Positions 36,328 to 44,680 of a stretch of 64,000 nt of DNA are shown in pieces. The notes beneath the pieces were generated by a model. That model was not told where the DNA came from. It made no database searches and was given only the letters and a program-made list of their open reading frames with translations. A program made the translations under genes and the position numbers. Each line of letters opens with the position of its first letter. Within the stretch, counting starts at the first letter, position 1. The DNA lies in the NCBI RefSeq assembly GCF_027474525.2, contig NZ_CP114882.2:1364001-1428000 (forward strand), written 5' to 3'. The stretch comes from Flavobacterium lacustre. Its GTDB lineage: Bacteria > Bacteroidota > Bacteroidia > Flavobacteriales > Flavobacteriaceae.

Positions 36328-36744
36328 TGGAATCAATTCTTCTGTAATCAATTCGCCGTTGTTGTAGTTTCGTACCATGATATGCTTCCCTTTTTCGTCA
36401 AAAAAATGCCAGTCGCCGTCATAAAACCAGTGGGTTTCGATGGAGTTTGTCGTCGTTTTTGTGAGCCCTTTTGATTGTACTTTACCGTTTTTATGATACG
36501 TTGTGGTTTGGCATAAATTGGATTTGTATTTTTCTCGTTTAATTAGTTTTCCGTTCAAGTAATACCTCCATTTTTTGATGGGATCTCCGTTATGGTATTT
36601 CCCTATGGATTTATAGTGCAAACTGTCGAGGGAATAGTGCTCTATCCAAAGGCCTTCTCTGTTTTTATTTATTTTTTGGTTAATGGGTTTAGTCTTACAG
36701 CCTATAACTGCCAGAAAACTGAGGAGAACGAGTAGCTGTTTCAT
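36325..36744 (-). CDS. Lipoprotein with MORN/YwqK-like repeats
   Basis: A 139-residue protein with a lipobox (LAVIGC, Cys16) and several aromatic-Gly repeats: EGLWIEHYS, YHNGDPIKKWRYYLNGKLIK, YHKNGKVQSKG, WFYDGDWHFFDEKGKH, YNNGEL. These match the YwqK/MORN-variant repeats, which form short beta hairpins. NCBI often labels them 'toxin-antitoxin system YwqK family antitoxin', but no toxin is adjacent, so that name is not supported. It is probably periplasmic. The phased palindrome array starts 121 bp upstream of its start codon. Confidence 0.75.
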   Translation of the reverse strand: MKQLLVLLSFLAVIGCKTKPINQKINKNREGLWIEHYSLDSLHYKSIGKYHNGDPIKKWRYYLNGKLIKREKYKSNLCQTTTYHKNGKVQSKGLTKTTTNSIETHWFYDGDWHFFDEKGKHIMVRNYNNGELITEELIP

Positions 36745-36864
36745 AGACTGATTTTGGTTTAAGGAAAAATAGTGTGGTATAAATTTAGTTTAAAAACTAA
36801 GAGAACTGCTTATTGAAAGGGATTATTTAATCGTTCCTGCAAAGTGTTTAAATAAGTAGTAATA

Positions 36865-37050
36865 CGCAAAATTTTAGGCTAAGGACCCAAGTTTTTACGT
36901 TGGTGTACGTAAAATTTTAGGATAGGAACCTAAAATTTTACCCCTTGTAACGTAAAATTTTACGTCATTAGGCTAAAGTTTTACGTATCGATACGTAAAA
37001 TTTTACGTTGGTAACCTAAAATGGTAGGTTGTACTACTTAAATTTTTAGG
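36865..37050. repeat. Phased array of nine 14-bp AAAATTTT palindromes (43-bp higher-order repeat)
   Basis: Unit starts: 36865, 36886, 36908, 36929, 36951, 36972, 36994, 37015, 37037. Steps alternate exactly 21, 22, 21, 22 and so on. Odd units are of type CGTAAAATTTTACG, even units CCTAAAATTTTACC or GCTAAAGTTTTACG, so the true period is 43 bp. Linkers alternate 7 and 8 bp. Decayed matches may continue on both sides. The period is not a multiple of three and stops occur, so it is not coding. Two helical turns per step puts the A-tracts in phase, which predicts curved DNA. Confidence 0.8.
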
Positions 37051-37110
37051 TTATTGGGCGGTTTTTGGTAGTGCGTTATTGGGTGTTTTGGACGAATGGG
37101 ATGCGTACTG

Positions 37111-37200
37111 CGATTTGCGTTAGGGATTGTAATGGAAATCCTTTATATTTTTTTTAAAATATAAAGATTGCAATGGAAAGCCCGACCGAAGGGAACGCCC
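37111..37200. ncRNA. Structured intergenic element D
   Basis: GCGTTAGGGATTG, AATGGAAATC, a perfect central hairpin CTTTATATTTT/AAAATATAAAG, GATTGCAATGGAAAGCCCG, then ACCGAAGGGAACGCCC. The ends GGCGTT-type and AACGCC also pair loosely. Its layout (conserved flanks, a variable AT-rich stem) recalls elements A-C but the sequence differs, so it is a second family. Read on the plus strand it is opposite to both flanking genes. Confidence 0.55.
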
Positions 37201-37206
37201 AAAAAA

Positions 37207-37233
37207 AAAATCCGCTCATGTAGAACGGATTTT
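37207..37233 (-). terminator. Terminator of the M20 dipeptidase gene
   Basis: AAAATCCG pairs with CGGATTTT around an 11-nt loop. On the minus strand a run of T follows (37210-37201). Confidence 0.75.
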
Positions 37234-37283
37234 GGTTTGATATAATAGATGTAAGTATTGAGGCGGAATTTATTCATAAAGGA

Positions 37284-37306
37284 ATCTCGACTGCACTCGA
37301 TTTGAC
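37284..37306. repeat. TCTCGA-type dispersed palindrome in the 3' region of the dipeptidase gene
   Basis: TCTCGA, CTGCAC, TCGATT then TGACA, 7 bp from the dipeptidase stop. Relatives are at 26025-26049 and 29755-29777. Confidence 0.55.
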
Positions 37307-37313
37307 AAAGGAT

Positions 37314-38702
37314 TTATTTGCTTAATGCTACGAAATACTTGTAAAACAACGGAATGGTTTCGATTCCTTTGAGGTAATTAAAGATTCCAAAATGTTCGTT
37401 TGGCGAGTGAATAGCGTCGCTGTCCAGGCCAAATCCCATTAGGATGGTTTTGCTTTTGAGTTCTTTTTCGAACAGCGCGACGATGGGAATACTACCGCCG
37501 GAACGTACCGGAATAGCCGGAACGCCAAAGGTTTCGGTATAGGCCATGTTTGCGGCTTTGTAGCCAATGCTGTCTATTGGGGTTACGTAGCCCTGCCCGC
37601 CATGGTGTGGTTTTACTTTGACGGTAACGCCTGCCGGAGCGATGCTGATGAAGTGTTTGGTGAACAGTTCAGTGATTGTTGACCAGTCTTGGTTTGGGAC
37701 TAATCGCATGGAGATTTTGGCGAAAGCCTTACTTGCAATTACCGTTTTGGCACCTTCACCGGTGTATCCTCCCCAGATTCCGTTGACGTCCAGTGTAGGG
37801 CGAATGGAGTTTCTTTCGTTGGTGACATAGCCTTTTTCTCCATAAACATCATTTAGGTCTAGTGCTTTTTTATAATTTTCTAAGTTGAAAGGCGCTTTGG
37901 CCATTTCGGCTCTTTCTTCCAGGGATATTTCGGTGACATTGTCATAGAAACCGGGAATGGTGATGTGGTTGTTTTCGTCATGAAGCGAGGCAATCATCTT
38001 GGCCAAAACATTGATGGGATTTGCAACTGCGCCACCATACAATCCCGAGTGTAAATCACGATTAGGGCCTGTAACTTCTACTTCTACATAGCTTAATCCG
38101 CGTAATCCGGTTGTGATTGACGGTTGCTGATTAGAGATCATTCCGGTATCTGAAATTAAAATCACATCGTTTTTCAGTTTTTCCTGATTGCGTTCTACAA
38201 ACCAGCTCAAGCTTTGTGAGCCAATTTCTTCTTCGCCTTCAATCATAAATTTTATGTTGCAAGGCAAAGTGTTGTTCTGCACCATATATTCTAAGGCTTT
38301 TACGTGCATGTACATTTGGCCTTTGTCGTCACAAGAGCCACGGGCAAAAATAGCTCCCTCGGGATGAATTTCGGTTTCTTTGATTACGGGTTCAAACGGA
38401 GGGGAAGTCCATAATTCTATTGGGTCAGCTGGTTGTACATCATAATGTCCGTAAACTAAAACCGTAGGTAAAGTTGGGTCTATTATTTTTTCGCCATATA
38501 CAATTGGGTTTCCCGGAGTGTCACAAATTTCGACAAAATCACAGCCGGCTTTTTCTAAACTGGCTTTAACAGCATTGGCCGTTTTGATGATATCTTGAGC
38601 ATAAGCAGGGTCTGCACTAACGGAAGGAATTTTCAACAACTCGATTAACTCATTGATAAAGCGGTCTTTGTGTTGTTGTACGTATGCTTTTATATTTTCC
38701 AT
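37314..38702 (-). CDS. M20 family dipeptidase
   Basis: A 462-residue cytoplasmic zinc peptidase of the CNDP/PepV type. Metal and catalytic marks: VLVYGHYDVQPAD (near 80-92), FARGSCDDKGQMYMH (near 120-134), MIEGEEEIGSQS with the general base Glu (near 153-164), and a C-terminal HSPNEHFGIFNY. The dimerisation (lid) domain lies between. It hydrolyses dipeptides, probably from peptide uptake. There is no signal peptide. Two other peptidase genes (DUF885, M3) are close by, which suggests a local focus on peptide use, although they are on separate transcripts. Confidence 0.92.
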   Translation of the reverse strand: MENIKAYVQQHKDRFINELIELLKIPSVSADPAYAQDIIKTANAVKASLEKAGCDFVEICDTPGNPIVYGEKIIDPTLPTVLVYGHYDVQPADPIELWTSPPFEPVIKETEIHPEGAIFARGSCDDKGQMYMHVKALEYMVQNNTLPCNIKFMIEGEEEIGSQSLSWFVERNQEKLKNDVILISDTGMISNQQPSITTGLRGLSYVEVEVTGPNRDLHSGLYGGAVANPINVLAKMIASLHDENNHITIPGFYDNVTEISLEERAEMAKAPFNLENYKKALDLNDVYGEKGYVTNERNSIRPTLDVNGIWGGYTGEGAKTVIASKAFAKISMRLVPNQDWSTITELFTKHFISIAPAGVTVKVKPHHGGQGYVTPIDSIGYKAANMAYTETFGVPAIPVRSGGSIPIVALFEKELKSKTILMGFGLDSDAIHSPNEHFGIFNYLKGIETIPLFYKYFVALSK

Positions 38703-38767
38703 AATGGGCTTTTTTTTATACTTTCAAAAATACAAAAAAGAGTATGAATATTTTTTGCAAAAATTAC

Positions 38768-38797
38768 TTTGAAAGTTAGAAGATATGTTTATATTTG
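38768..38797 (+). promoter_or_regulatory. Promoter of tRNA-Leu
   Basis: TTTG (38768-38771), 18 bp, TATATTTG (38790-38797), 13 bp before the tRNA. Confidence 0.85.
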
Positions 38798-38810
38798 CAC
38801 CCACAATTAC

Positions 38811-38892
38811 GCGGATATGGTGAAATTGGTAGACATGCCAGACTTAGGATCTGGTGCCGCAAGGCGTGTAGGTTCGAGTCCTATTATCCGCA
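38811..38892 (+). tRNA. tRNA-Leu (TAG anticodon)
   Basis: 82 nt class II tRNA. The acceptor GCGGATA pairs with TATCCGC and the discriminator is A. Anticodon stem CCAGA/TCTGG with loop CTTAGGA gives anticodon TAG. The variable arm is long (GTGCCGCAAGGCGT) and the T arm contains GGTTCGAGTCC. CCA is not encoded in full. Confidence 0.95.
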
Positions 38893-38893
38893 C

Positions 38894-38925
38894 AAAAAAA
38901 GCTTCTCAATCGAGAAGCTTTTTTT
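38894..38925. terminator. Terminator of tRNA-Leu, also facing the DUF885 gene
   Basis: A-run, GCTTCTC, AATC loop, GAGAAGC, T-run. It is symmetric, so it serves both converging transcripts. Confidence 0.9.
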
Positions 38926-38936
38926 ATTTAAAATTA

Positions 38937-40700
38937 CTATTCTGTTTTAATCCAGGCGTTTATTTTTTTCTCTAATAAAGCCAAAGGCAATGCTCCGGAT
39001 TCCAATACTTTTTCATGAAATTTCTTGATGTCGAATTTGGCTCCCATTTTTGCTTCTGCTTTTTTGCGAAGTTCGATTATTTTAAGCTGACCAATTTTAT
39101 ACGACAAAGCTTGACCCGGAATGGCCATATAGCGTTCTATTTCCGGAATAATACTGGCTTCACTTTCGGCTTCATTGGCTAAGGAATAATCTATGGCTTG
39201 CTCTCTTGTCCAGCCTTTGCTGTGAATTCCGGTATCAACCACCAAACGAATTGCCCGGTGCATTTCATTGCTTAACATCCCAAAATATTGATATGGATCT
39301 TGGTACAATCCTAATTCTTTTCCTAAACTTTCCGTATACAAAGCCCATCCTTCTACGTAAGCTCCAAAACCACTAAATTTTCTAAAATCAGGTAGATTTT
39401 TGTTTTCTTGCTGCAACGATATTTGAAAATGATGTCCAGGAATGGCTTCATGAAGGAATAAATCTTCATCACCATAAACATTGTAATTTTTCACATCCGG
39501 AATGGGAACATAAAAAATCCCCGGGCGAGAACCATCCGCAAGACCTTGGTTATACTCGGCGCTGCCTGTTTTTTCTCTAAAAGCTTCGGTTCTTCTAATT
39601 TCAAATTTTGTTTTGGGTTGCAACAAGAATAATCGGTTGACGTTTGGCTTTATCCTTTCGTAAATCGATTCAAAATTGGCGATAACCTGTTCTGGTTTGG
39701 TAAAGGGTTTTAGCTCTTTTTTATTCCGAACTTCTTCAAAAAACGCTAATAACGTGCCTTTGAAACCAACTTGATTTTTTACTTTTTCCATTTCGGCATT
39801 CAATCGGGCTACCTCTTTTAAACCTAATTCGTGAATTTCTTCCGGAGTCATTTCGGTAGTTGTATAGGCTTTTGCATAAGCGGCATACAATTCTTTTCCA
39901 AAAGCTAAACTGCCTATTCCGCTGGTTGTTCTGCTGGCGGGAAGGTATTCGTTTTTCAAGAAATCAGTCATTTTTTTATACTGCGGAATCAATTTGTCCT
40001 TGATTGTTGCGGTGTATTTTGCGGTTAAATCTTTTTTGACTGCCTCAGAAAAAGTATTAGGCATTAGTTTTATGGCTGAGTAAAATAAATTGTCTTCTAT
40101 TTTTGGTGTAGGCATTTCGGCAAATTGCGGAATCATTTTTATCGTTAAAGCTTTTGGTAAAACGGCTCCTTGTTTGATTCCTTTTTTCATATAAACCATT
40201 GCGGAGTCAATCCAAACGGCATATTTATCCATTCTTTTTAAAAAATTGGTATAGTCTTTCTCCGTTTTAAAAGGCTGTGCTCCAGTTCCACCGGCCAATT
40301 GTCCCATAACAAGATGCGTTCCCCAAAATTGATGAACAGGCATTAAATTAGTAGGCTGTTTCAATAATTCTTTGCCAATTTTGCATTCCCATTCTATAAT
40401 ATGGTAGCTGATTTTCTCTTCTTCTGACAATTTTGTGGTGTCAACAGCTGTCAGTTCTTTTTCGTATTTATCAATGAAAAGGGATTGTTTTTTGGCGTAA
40501 GAATCGGTCATTTCAAATTCTAACTTGTCGTTGAATTCATTTAAACCGTTAGATGTTGCGCTGAGCGGATCAAGTGCGTTCTTATCGGTGAAATAACTTT
40601 TCGTCAAAGCCGTAAAATCGATTGATTTCTCTTCTTTTTTACAATTTACCAGCAGTAGCATTGTTGAAAAAAGAATTAATTGAAGGGCAATTTTTTTCAT
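38937..40700 (-). CDS. DUF885 family lipoprotein, putative metallopeptidase
   Basis: A 587-residue protein with a lipobox (LLLVNC, about Cys20). The DUF885 signature is the zinc-site-like LHEAIPGHHFQ near 415-425, followed by GWALYTESLGKELG and a later EAESEASIIPEIERYMAIPGQALSYKIG. By its motif (HE-x-x-x-HH) it is probably a zinc peptidase acting in the periplasm. Its substrates are unknown. The gene is monocistronic and convergent with tRNA-Leu; the divergent M3 peptidase gene starts 202 bp away. Confidence 0.88.
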   Translation of the reverse strand: MKKIALQLILFSTMLLLVNCKKEEKSIDFTALTKSYFTDKNALDPLSATSNGLNEFNDKLEFEMTDSYAKKQSLFIDKYEKELTAVDTTKLSEEEKISYHIIEWECKIGKELLKQPTNLMPVHQFWGTHLVMGQLAGGTGAQPFKTEKDYTNFLKRMDKYAVWIDSAMVYMKKGIKQGAVLPKALTIKMIPQFAEMPTPKIEDNLFYSAIKLMPNTFSEAVKKDLTAKYTATIKDKLIPQYKKMTDFLKNEYLPASRTTSGIGSLAFGKELYAAYAKAYTTTEMTPEEIHELGLKEVARLNAEMEKVKNQVGFKGTLLAFFEEVRNKKELKPFTKPEQVIANFESIYERIKPNVNRLFLLQPKTKFEIRRTEAFREKTGSAEYNQGLADGSRPGIFYVPIPDVKNYNVYGDEDLFLHEAIPGHHFQISLQQENKNLPDFRKFSGFGAYVEGWALYTESLGKELGLYQDPYQYFGMLSNEMHRAIRLVVDTGIHSKGWTREQAIDYSLANEAESEASIIPEIERYMAIPGQALSYKIGQLKIIELRKKAEAKMGAKFDIKKFHEKVLESGALPLALLEKKINAWIKTE

Positions 40701-40902
40701 AGTCGTAAATTTAAAACATACGTAAATCTAATGTATTTTATTGAATATCAAAAACTTCATAAAAAGTAGTTTTTAAATTTTGCTTGGAACTTCTTCTTTA
40801 TATGGGTCTAAAAACGCAACAGTGATTTAGGGAACTAACCGTAGTTTTAACTGTTTTTAAATCAATTTTCCCTAAATTTACGTTCCTTAATACAGCATTT
40901 AA

Positions 40903-43050
40903 ATGAAAAACAAATTCTTCGTTATTTTGTTTGCTATCGGAAATATGCTTACAATTGAAGCTCAAGAAAAAAAAGACAATCTGACTATGAATCCATTTTT
41001 TCAGGCCTACGAAACACCGTATAATGTGCCGCCTTTTGATAAAATTAAAAACGAACATTTTAAACCGGCAATTTTAGAAGGAATCAAGCGGCATGATGTT
41101 GAAATCAACACGATTATAAATGCTGTAGAAGTTCCCACGTTTGAAAATACGGTTCTTGCCATGGAAAATGCGGGCGAATTATTGTCTAATGCCAATGTGG
41201 TTTTCTCAAATTTGAACTCGGCAAATACCAACAAAGAACTTCAGAATATTGCCAAAGAAATCGCACCAAATCTATCGGCTCACAGAGATGATATTTATTT
41301 GAATGCTAAATTATTTGCCAAAGTAAAAGCACTTTGGAACCAAAAAGAAACTCTAAATCTGAACTTAGAGCAGGCTAAAATTCTGGATAATTTATATAAA
41401 GATTTTGTTCGAAGTGGTGCAAATTTATCCGATTCTGATAAAGAAATCCTGAGAAAAATTAATGGTGAATTGTCACTTATAAGTTTAAAATACGGACAGA
41501 ATATTTTGGCTGAAACCAATAAATATGAGTTGGTTATCGACGCCCAAAAAGATTTAGCAGGACTGCCGCAAGGATTGATTGATGCGGCTGCAGCCGATGC
41601 TAAAGCAAAAGGGAAAGAGGGAAAATGGGTTTTTACGCTTTCAAATTCAAGTGTGATGCCTTTTTTACAATATAGCTCTAATCGAGAATTGAGAGAACAA
41701 ATCTGGAATGCGTATCAAACCAGAGGCAATCATGATGATGAGTTAGATAATAAGGCAAATGCTGTAAAATTGGCAAATCTTCGTGGGCAAAAAGCACGCT
41801 TGTTGGGGTATCAATCTCATTCTGATTATGTATTGGAAGAATCGATGGCCAAAAAACCGGTGAATGTAAATAAACTACTGAATGATTTGTGGAAACCAGC
41901 TTTGGAAATCGCTAAAACAGAAGCAGCCGATATTCAAAAAATGATGGTCAAGGAAGGAATTAAAGGGACAGTTCAACCGTATGATTGGCGCTATTACACC
42001 GAAAAAATCAGGAAAGAACGTTTTGATTTAGATGAGGAGGAGCTAAGGCCTTATTTTAGTTTAGAGCATGTTCGAAAAGGAGTTTTTCAGGTTGCCGAAA
42101 AATTATACGGATTACAATTTAAAGAACTGAATTCGGTTCCAAAATATCATGAAGACGCCTCCGTTTGGGAAGTTACAGAGGCAAATGGAACTCTTGTTGG
42201 GATTCTGTACATGGACTTTCATCCTCGTGATTCTAAGCGCGGTGGCGCTTGGATGACTTCTTTCAGAAATCAAAAAACGGTTGATGGGAAGCGTCAGGCA
42301 CCAGTGATTGCAATCGTCTGTAATTTTACCAAACCATCCGGCGAAACTCCGGCGCTTTTAACTTTTGATGAAGTATCGACTTTTTTCCATGAATTCGGAC
42401 ATTCCTTGCACGGATTATTATCTAATGTAACGTATAAAAGTCTTGCAGGAACAAGCGTTCCAAGAGATTTTGTAGAATTGCCTTCGCAAATAATGGAAAA
42501 TTGGGCAGCAGAACCCGAAGTTTTAAAAATGTATGCCAAGCATTATAAAACGGGCGCAGTAATTCCGGATGCTTTAATCAATAAATTAAAAAAAGCGGGG
42601 ACTTTTGATCAAGGTTTTGCAACTACAGAATATCTAGCGGCTTCGTTATTGGATTTAGAATACCATTCTCAGACCAAAGACATTACGGTTGATGCAAATG
42701 CTTTCGAAAAAGCAGCGATGACAAAAATTGGATTAATCTCCTCGATTATTCCAAGGTATAGAAGCACGTATTTCAGTCATATTTTTTCAGGAGGATATTC
42801 TTCCGGATATTACAGCTACATTTGGTCGGGTGTTTTAGATACAGATGCTTTCGAAGCATTTAAAACAACCACTTTATTCAATCCAGAAAAGGCCAAATTA
42901 TTCCGCGAAAACATATTAGAAAAAGGAGGGACAGAAGATCCAATGGTTTTATACAAACGCTTTCGTGGTGCAGAACCCAGTATTGAACCTTTGTTACGAA
43001 AAAGAGGTTTAGACCAAAAACCGGAAACGCTCAAAAAAGTGAAAGGCTGA
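40903..43050 (+). CDS. M3 family oligopeptidase, secreted (Dcp-like)
   Basis: A 715-residue zinc peptidase with a signal peptide (MKNKFFVILFAIGNMLTIEAQ). The thimet/oligopeptidase zinc site FFHEFGHSLHGLLS has its first His at about residue 496, and the downstream Glu ligand is in the LPSQIMENWA region. YSYIWSGVLDTDAF and FRGAEPSIEPLLRKRGL near the end are typical of peptidyl-dipeptidase Dcp. It releases dipeptides or cuts oligopeptides in the periplasm. The signal peptide distinguishes it from the cytoplasmic enterobacterial enzyme. Own terminator at 43071-43105. Confidence 0.93.
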   Translation: MKNKFFVILFAIGNMLTIEAQEKKDNLTMNPFFQAYETPYNVPPFDKIKNEHFKPAILEGIKRHDVEINTIINAVEVPTFENTVLAMENAGELLSNANVVFSNLNSANTNKELQNIAKEIAPNLSAHRDDIYLNAKLFAKVKALWNQKETLNLNLEQAKILDNLYKDFVRSGANLSDSDKEILRKINGELSLISLKYGQNILAETNKYELVIDAQKDLAGLPQGLIDAAAADAKAKGKEGKWVFTLSNSSVMPFLQYSSNRELREQIWNAYQTRGNHDDELDNKANAVKLANLRGQKARLLGYQSHSDYVLEESMAKKPVNVNKLLNDLWKPALEIAKTEAADIQKMMVKEGIKGTVQPYDWRYYTEKIRKERFDLDEEELRPYFSLEHVRKGVFQVAEKLYGLQFKELNSVPKYHEDASVWEVTEANGTLVGILYMDFHPRDSKRGGAWMTSFRNQKTVDGKRQAPVIAIVCNFTKPSGETPALLTFDEVSTFFHEFGHSLHGLLSNVTYKSLAGTSVPRDFVELPSQIMENWAAEPEVLKMYAKHYKTGAVIPDALINKLKKAGTFDQGFATTEYLAASLLDLEYHSQTKDITVDANAFEKAAMTKIGLISSIIPRYRSTYFSHIFSGGYSSGYYSYIWSGVLDTDAFEAFKTTTLFNPEKAKLFRENILEKGGTEDPMVLYKRFRGAEPSIEPLLRKRGLDQKPETLKKVKG

Positions 43051-43070
43051 TACAATACGTTTTTAAAACA

Positions 43071-43105
43071 AAAACCTACAACACTTGATGTTGTAGGTTT
43101 TTTTA
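43071..43105 (+). terminator. Terminator of the M3 peptidase gene
   Basis: AAAACCTACAACA, CTTGA loop, TGTTGTAGGTTTT and a T-run: a perfect 13-bp stem. Confidence 0.9.
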
Positions 43106-43121
43106 TTTTCATCAATTCATA

Positions 43122-43484
43122 CTATCCGTGATAGACTCTCGAAGAGATAATTTTGTTTTCCTTGATGTCTAATACTTCTGCTACGGGCAAATCATTTTCT
43201 CCATCAACCGTTCGAATGTATTCCATAAAAACGCGGTCTCCATTTGCCGTCAGCGATTTTACTTTGTAATTAAGACTTGGCAGCGTATCAAATGCTTCTT
43301 GCCACCATTCGCGCAAAGCTTGTTTTCCGGTAATAAGACCTTGAGTTTCGGGATTATGTATTTTTAGTTTTGGACTAAAATGTATGGCATCATCATCATA
43401 AAGCGACAAGAGTTTTTCCAGCTCTTTATTGTTGAATGTTTCAAACCATTTGAAGGCAATCGATTGTAATTTTTCGGGGGTCAT
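43122..43484 (-). CDS. SnoaL/NTF2-like protein
   Basis: A 120-residue single-domain protein with the NTF2-like cone fold pattern: FKWFETFNNKELEKLLSLYDDDAIHFSP (8-35), a central QALREWWQEAFDTLPSLNY, and the last strands EYIRTVDGENDLPVAEVLDI and KIISSRVYHG. Members include ketosteroid isomerase-like enzymes and proteins without known activity; catalytic residues cannot be assigned from sequence alone. No signal peptide. It lies 71 bp downstream of the pseudouridine synthase gene in the same direction and may share its transcript. Confidence 0.85.
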   Translation of the reverse strand: MTPEKLQSIAFKWFETFNNKELEKLLSLYDDDAIHFSPKLKIHNPETQGLITGKQALREWWQEAFDTLPSLNYKVKSLTANGDRVFMEYIRTVDGENDLPVAEVLDIKENKIISSRVYHG

Positions 43485-43555
43485 AGGTTTTTTTTTAAAT
43501 GAAAAATCCCATATAGCGCAATGCCAATGGGATTTATGGTGTATTTCAAAGAGTT

Positions 43556-44464
43556 TTATACGTTCTTCAAATTGATAATTTCTTGTTCTGTAAGTAATCT
43601 CCAGTTTCCTCTTGGCAAATTCTTTTTGGTCAAACCTGCAAAAGCAACGCGGTCAATACGCAATACATTATAATCAAAATGTTCAAAAATAGAACGAACC
43701 ACTTTCACGTTAGCCGATCTTAATTGCAAACCAATTTCGCTTTTTGCTTCTCCTTCAATGTAACTCACATCTTCCACAAAAACGCGGTGTCCGTCAAGAG
43801 TCAATCCTTTTTGTATTTTTTCTAAATCCTCAAATTTCAAGTTTTTATCTAATGAAACTTGGTAAATTTTAGATGATTTTTGGCTTGGTAATGTAAACTT
43901 ACGAATCATATCCGTGTCATTCGTGAACAATAACAAACCAGTTGTATTCTTGTCCATTCTTCCAACAGCACCAATTTTTGCAGTTGTAGAACCTTTTACC
44001 AATTCCAATACATTACGATATTCCTGACCTTCGTCCATGGCAGTCGTAAAGTTTTTTGGTTTGTTCAGTAAAATGTACACTTTTTTCTCCGGCGTCAATG
44101 TAGCACCGTCAAAATTCACAACATCACCCGGTTTTACCATGTAACCCATTTCGGTTACCGGAATTCCGTTTACTTTTACCGTTCCGGATTGAATGTAAAT
44201 ATCCGCGTCACGTCTGGAACACGCACCAGAATTAGAGATATATTTATTCAAACGAATTTCGTCTTTTACCTTTGGTCTTTTAGGAGCCTGATTTGGTTTT
44301 TTCTCTACTTTATCAGTAGCAACATCAGCAACTTTAGTATTTATTTTTACTTTTTTTGGCCCTTGTGCCCTTTTTTGCATCGCAGGTTTTGGCTTGTTAG
44401 AACTTGGTCTAGAACTCGTTGGTCTAGCGCCACTTCTCTTATTATTGCCTTCCTTGTTATTCAT
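43556..44464 (-). CDS. rRNA pseudouridine synthase of the RsuA/RluB/RluF family
   Basis: A 302-residue protein. The first 68 or so residues are a basic, Lys/Pro/Ser-rich tail (RPTSSRPSSNKPKP) likely to contact rRNA. An S4 domain follows (RLNKYISNSGACSRRDADIYI, 71-91), then the synthase domain with the catalytic aspartate in VGRMDKNTTGLLLF (Asp171). It isomerises a uridine in rRNA; whether RluB, RsuA or RluF cannot be set from this alone. A TATCTTTG box (44490-44483 on minus) is probably its -7 element, about 20 bp before the start. Confidence 0.9.
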   Translation of the reverse strand: MNNKEGNNKRSGARPTSSRPSSNKPKPAMQKRAQGPKKVKINTKVADVATDKVEKKPNQAPKRPKVKDEIRLNKYISNSGACSRRDADIYIQSGTVKVNGIPVTEMGYMVKPGDVVNFDGATLTPEKKVYILLNKPKNFTTAMDEGQEYRNVLELVKGSTTAKIGAVGRMDKNTTGLLLFTNDTDMIRKFTLPSQKSSKIYQVSLDKNLKFEDLEKIQKGLTLDGHRVFVEDVSYIEGEAKSEIGLQLRSANVKVVRSIFEHFDYNVLRIDRVAFAGLTKKNLPRGNWRLLTEQEIINLKNV

Positions 44465-44570
44465 AATATTCTATAATTTGTGCAAAGATAGTATTTATAT
44501 CATTGGGAAACGATTTTCACCAATTAGAAAACGCTAACTACTTAATTAAATGAGTTTTAATTTAATTTTC

Positions 44571-44650
44571 AGGAGCTGTTTCCCGCTATCCGCTCTATCT
44601 TTATTGCCGAACTCCGGCAATAAAGGATGCCGCTGCTATCGGGGCTAGGC
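44571..44650 (-). ncRNA. 3'-end structured element, copy C
   Basis: On the minus strand it begins 31 bp after the stop of the UbiA-family gene: GCCTAGCCCCGATAGCAG, CGGCATCC, a perfect 10-bp central stem (TTTATTGCCG/CGGCAATAAA, 5-nt loop), GATAGAGCGGATAGCGGG, AGCTCCTG. It is the best-preserved of the three copies. Confidence 0.68.
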
Positions 44651-44680
44651 TACAGTAGGAATTAGAAAAGTTTCGGGTTT

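Noticed and set aside
36325..36744. Toxin-antitoxin module (YwqK 'antitoxin')
   Set aside because: The name is a database label for MORN-like repeats. No toxin gene is adjacent and the protein is a lipoprotein.
36865..37050. CRISPR-like array
   Set aside because: Units are 14 bp with 7-8 bp linkers, the units vary, and no cas genes are near. It is a palindrome array, not CRISPR.
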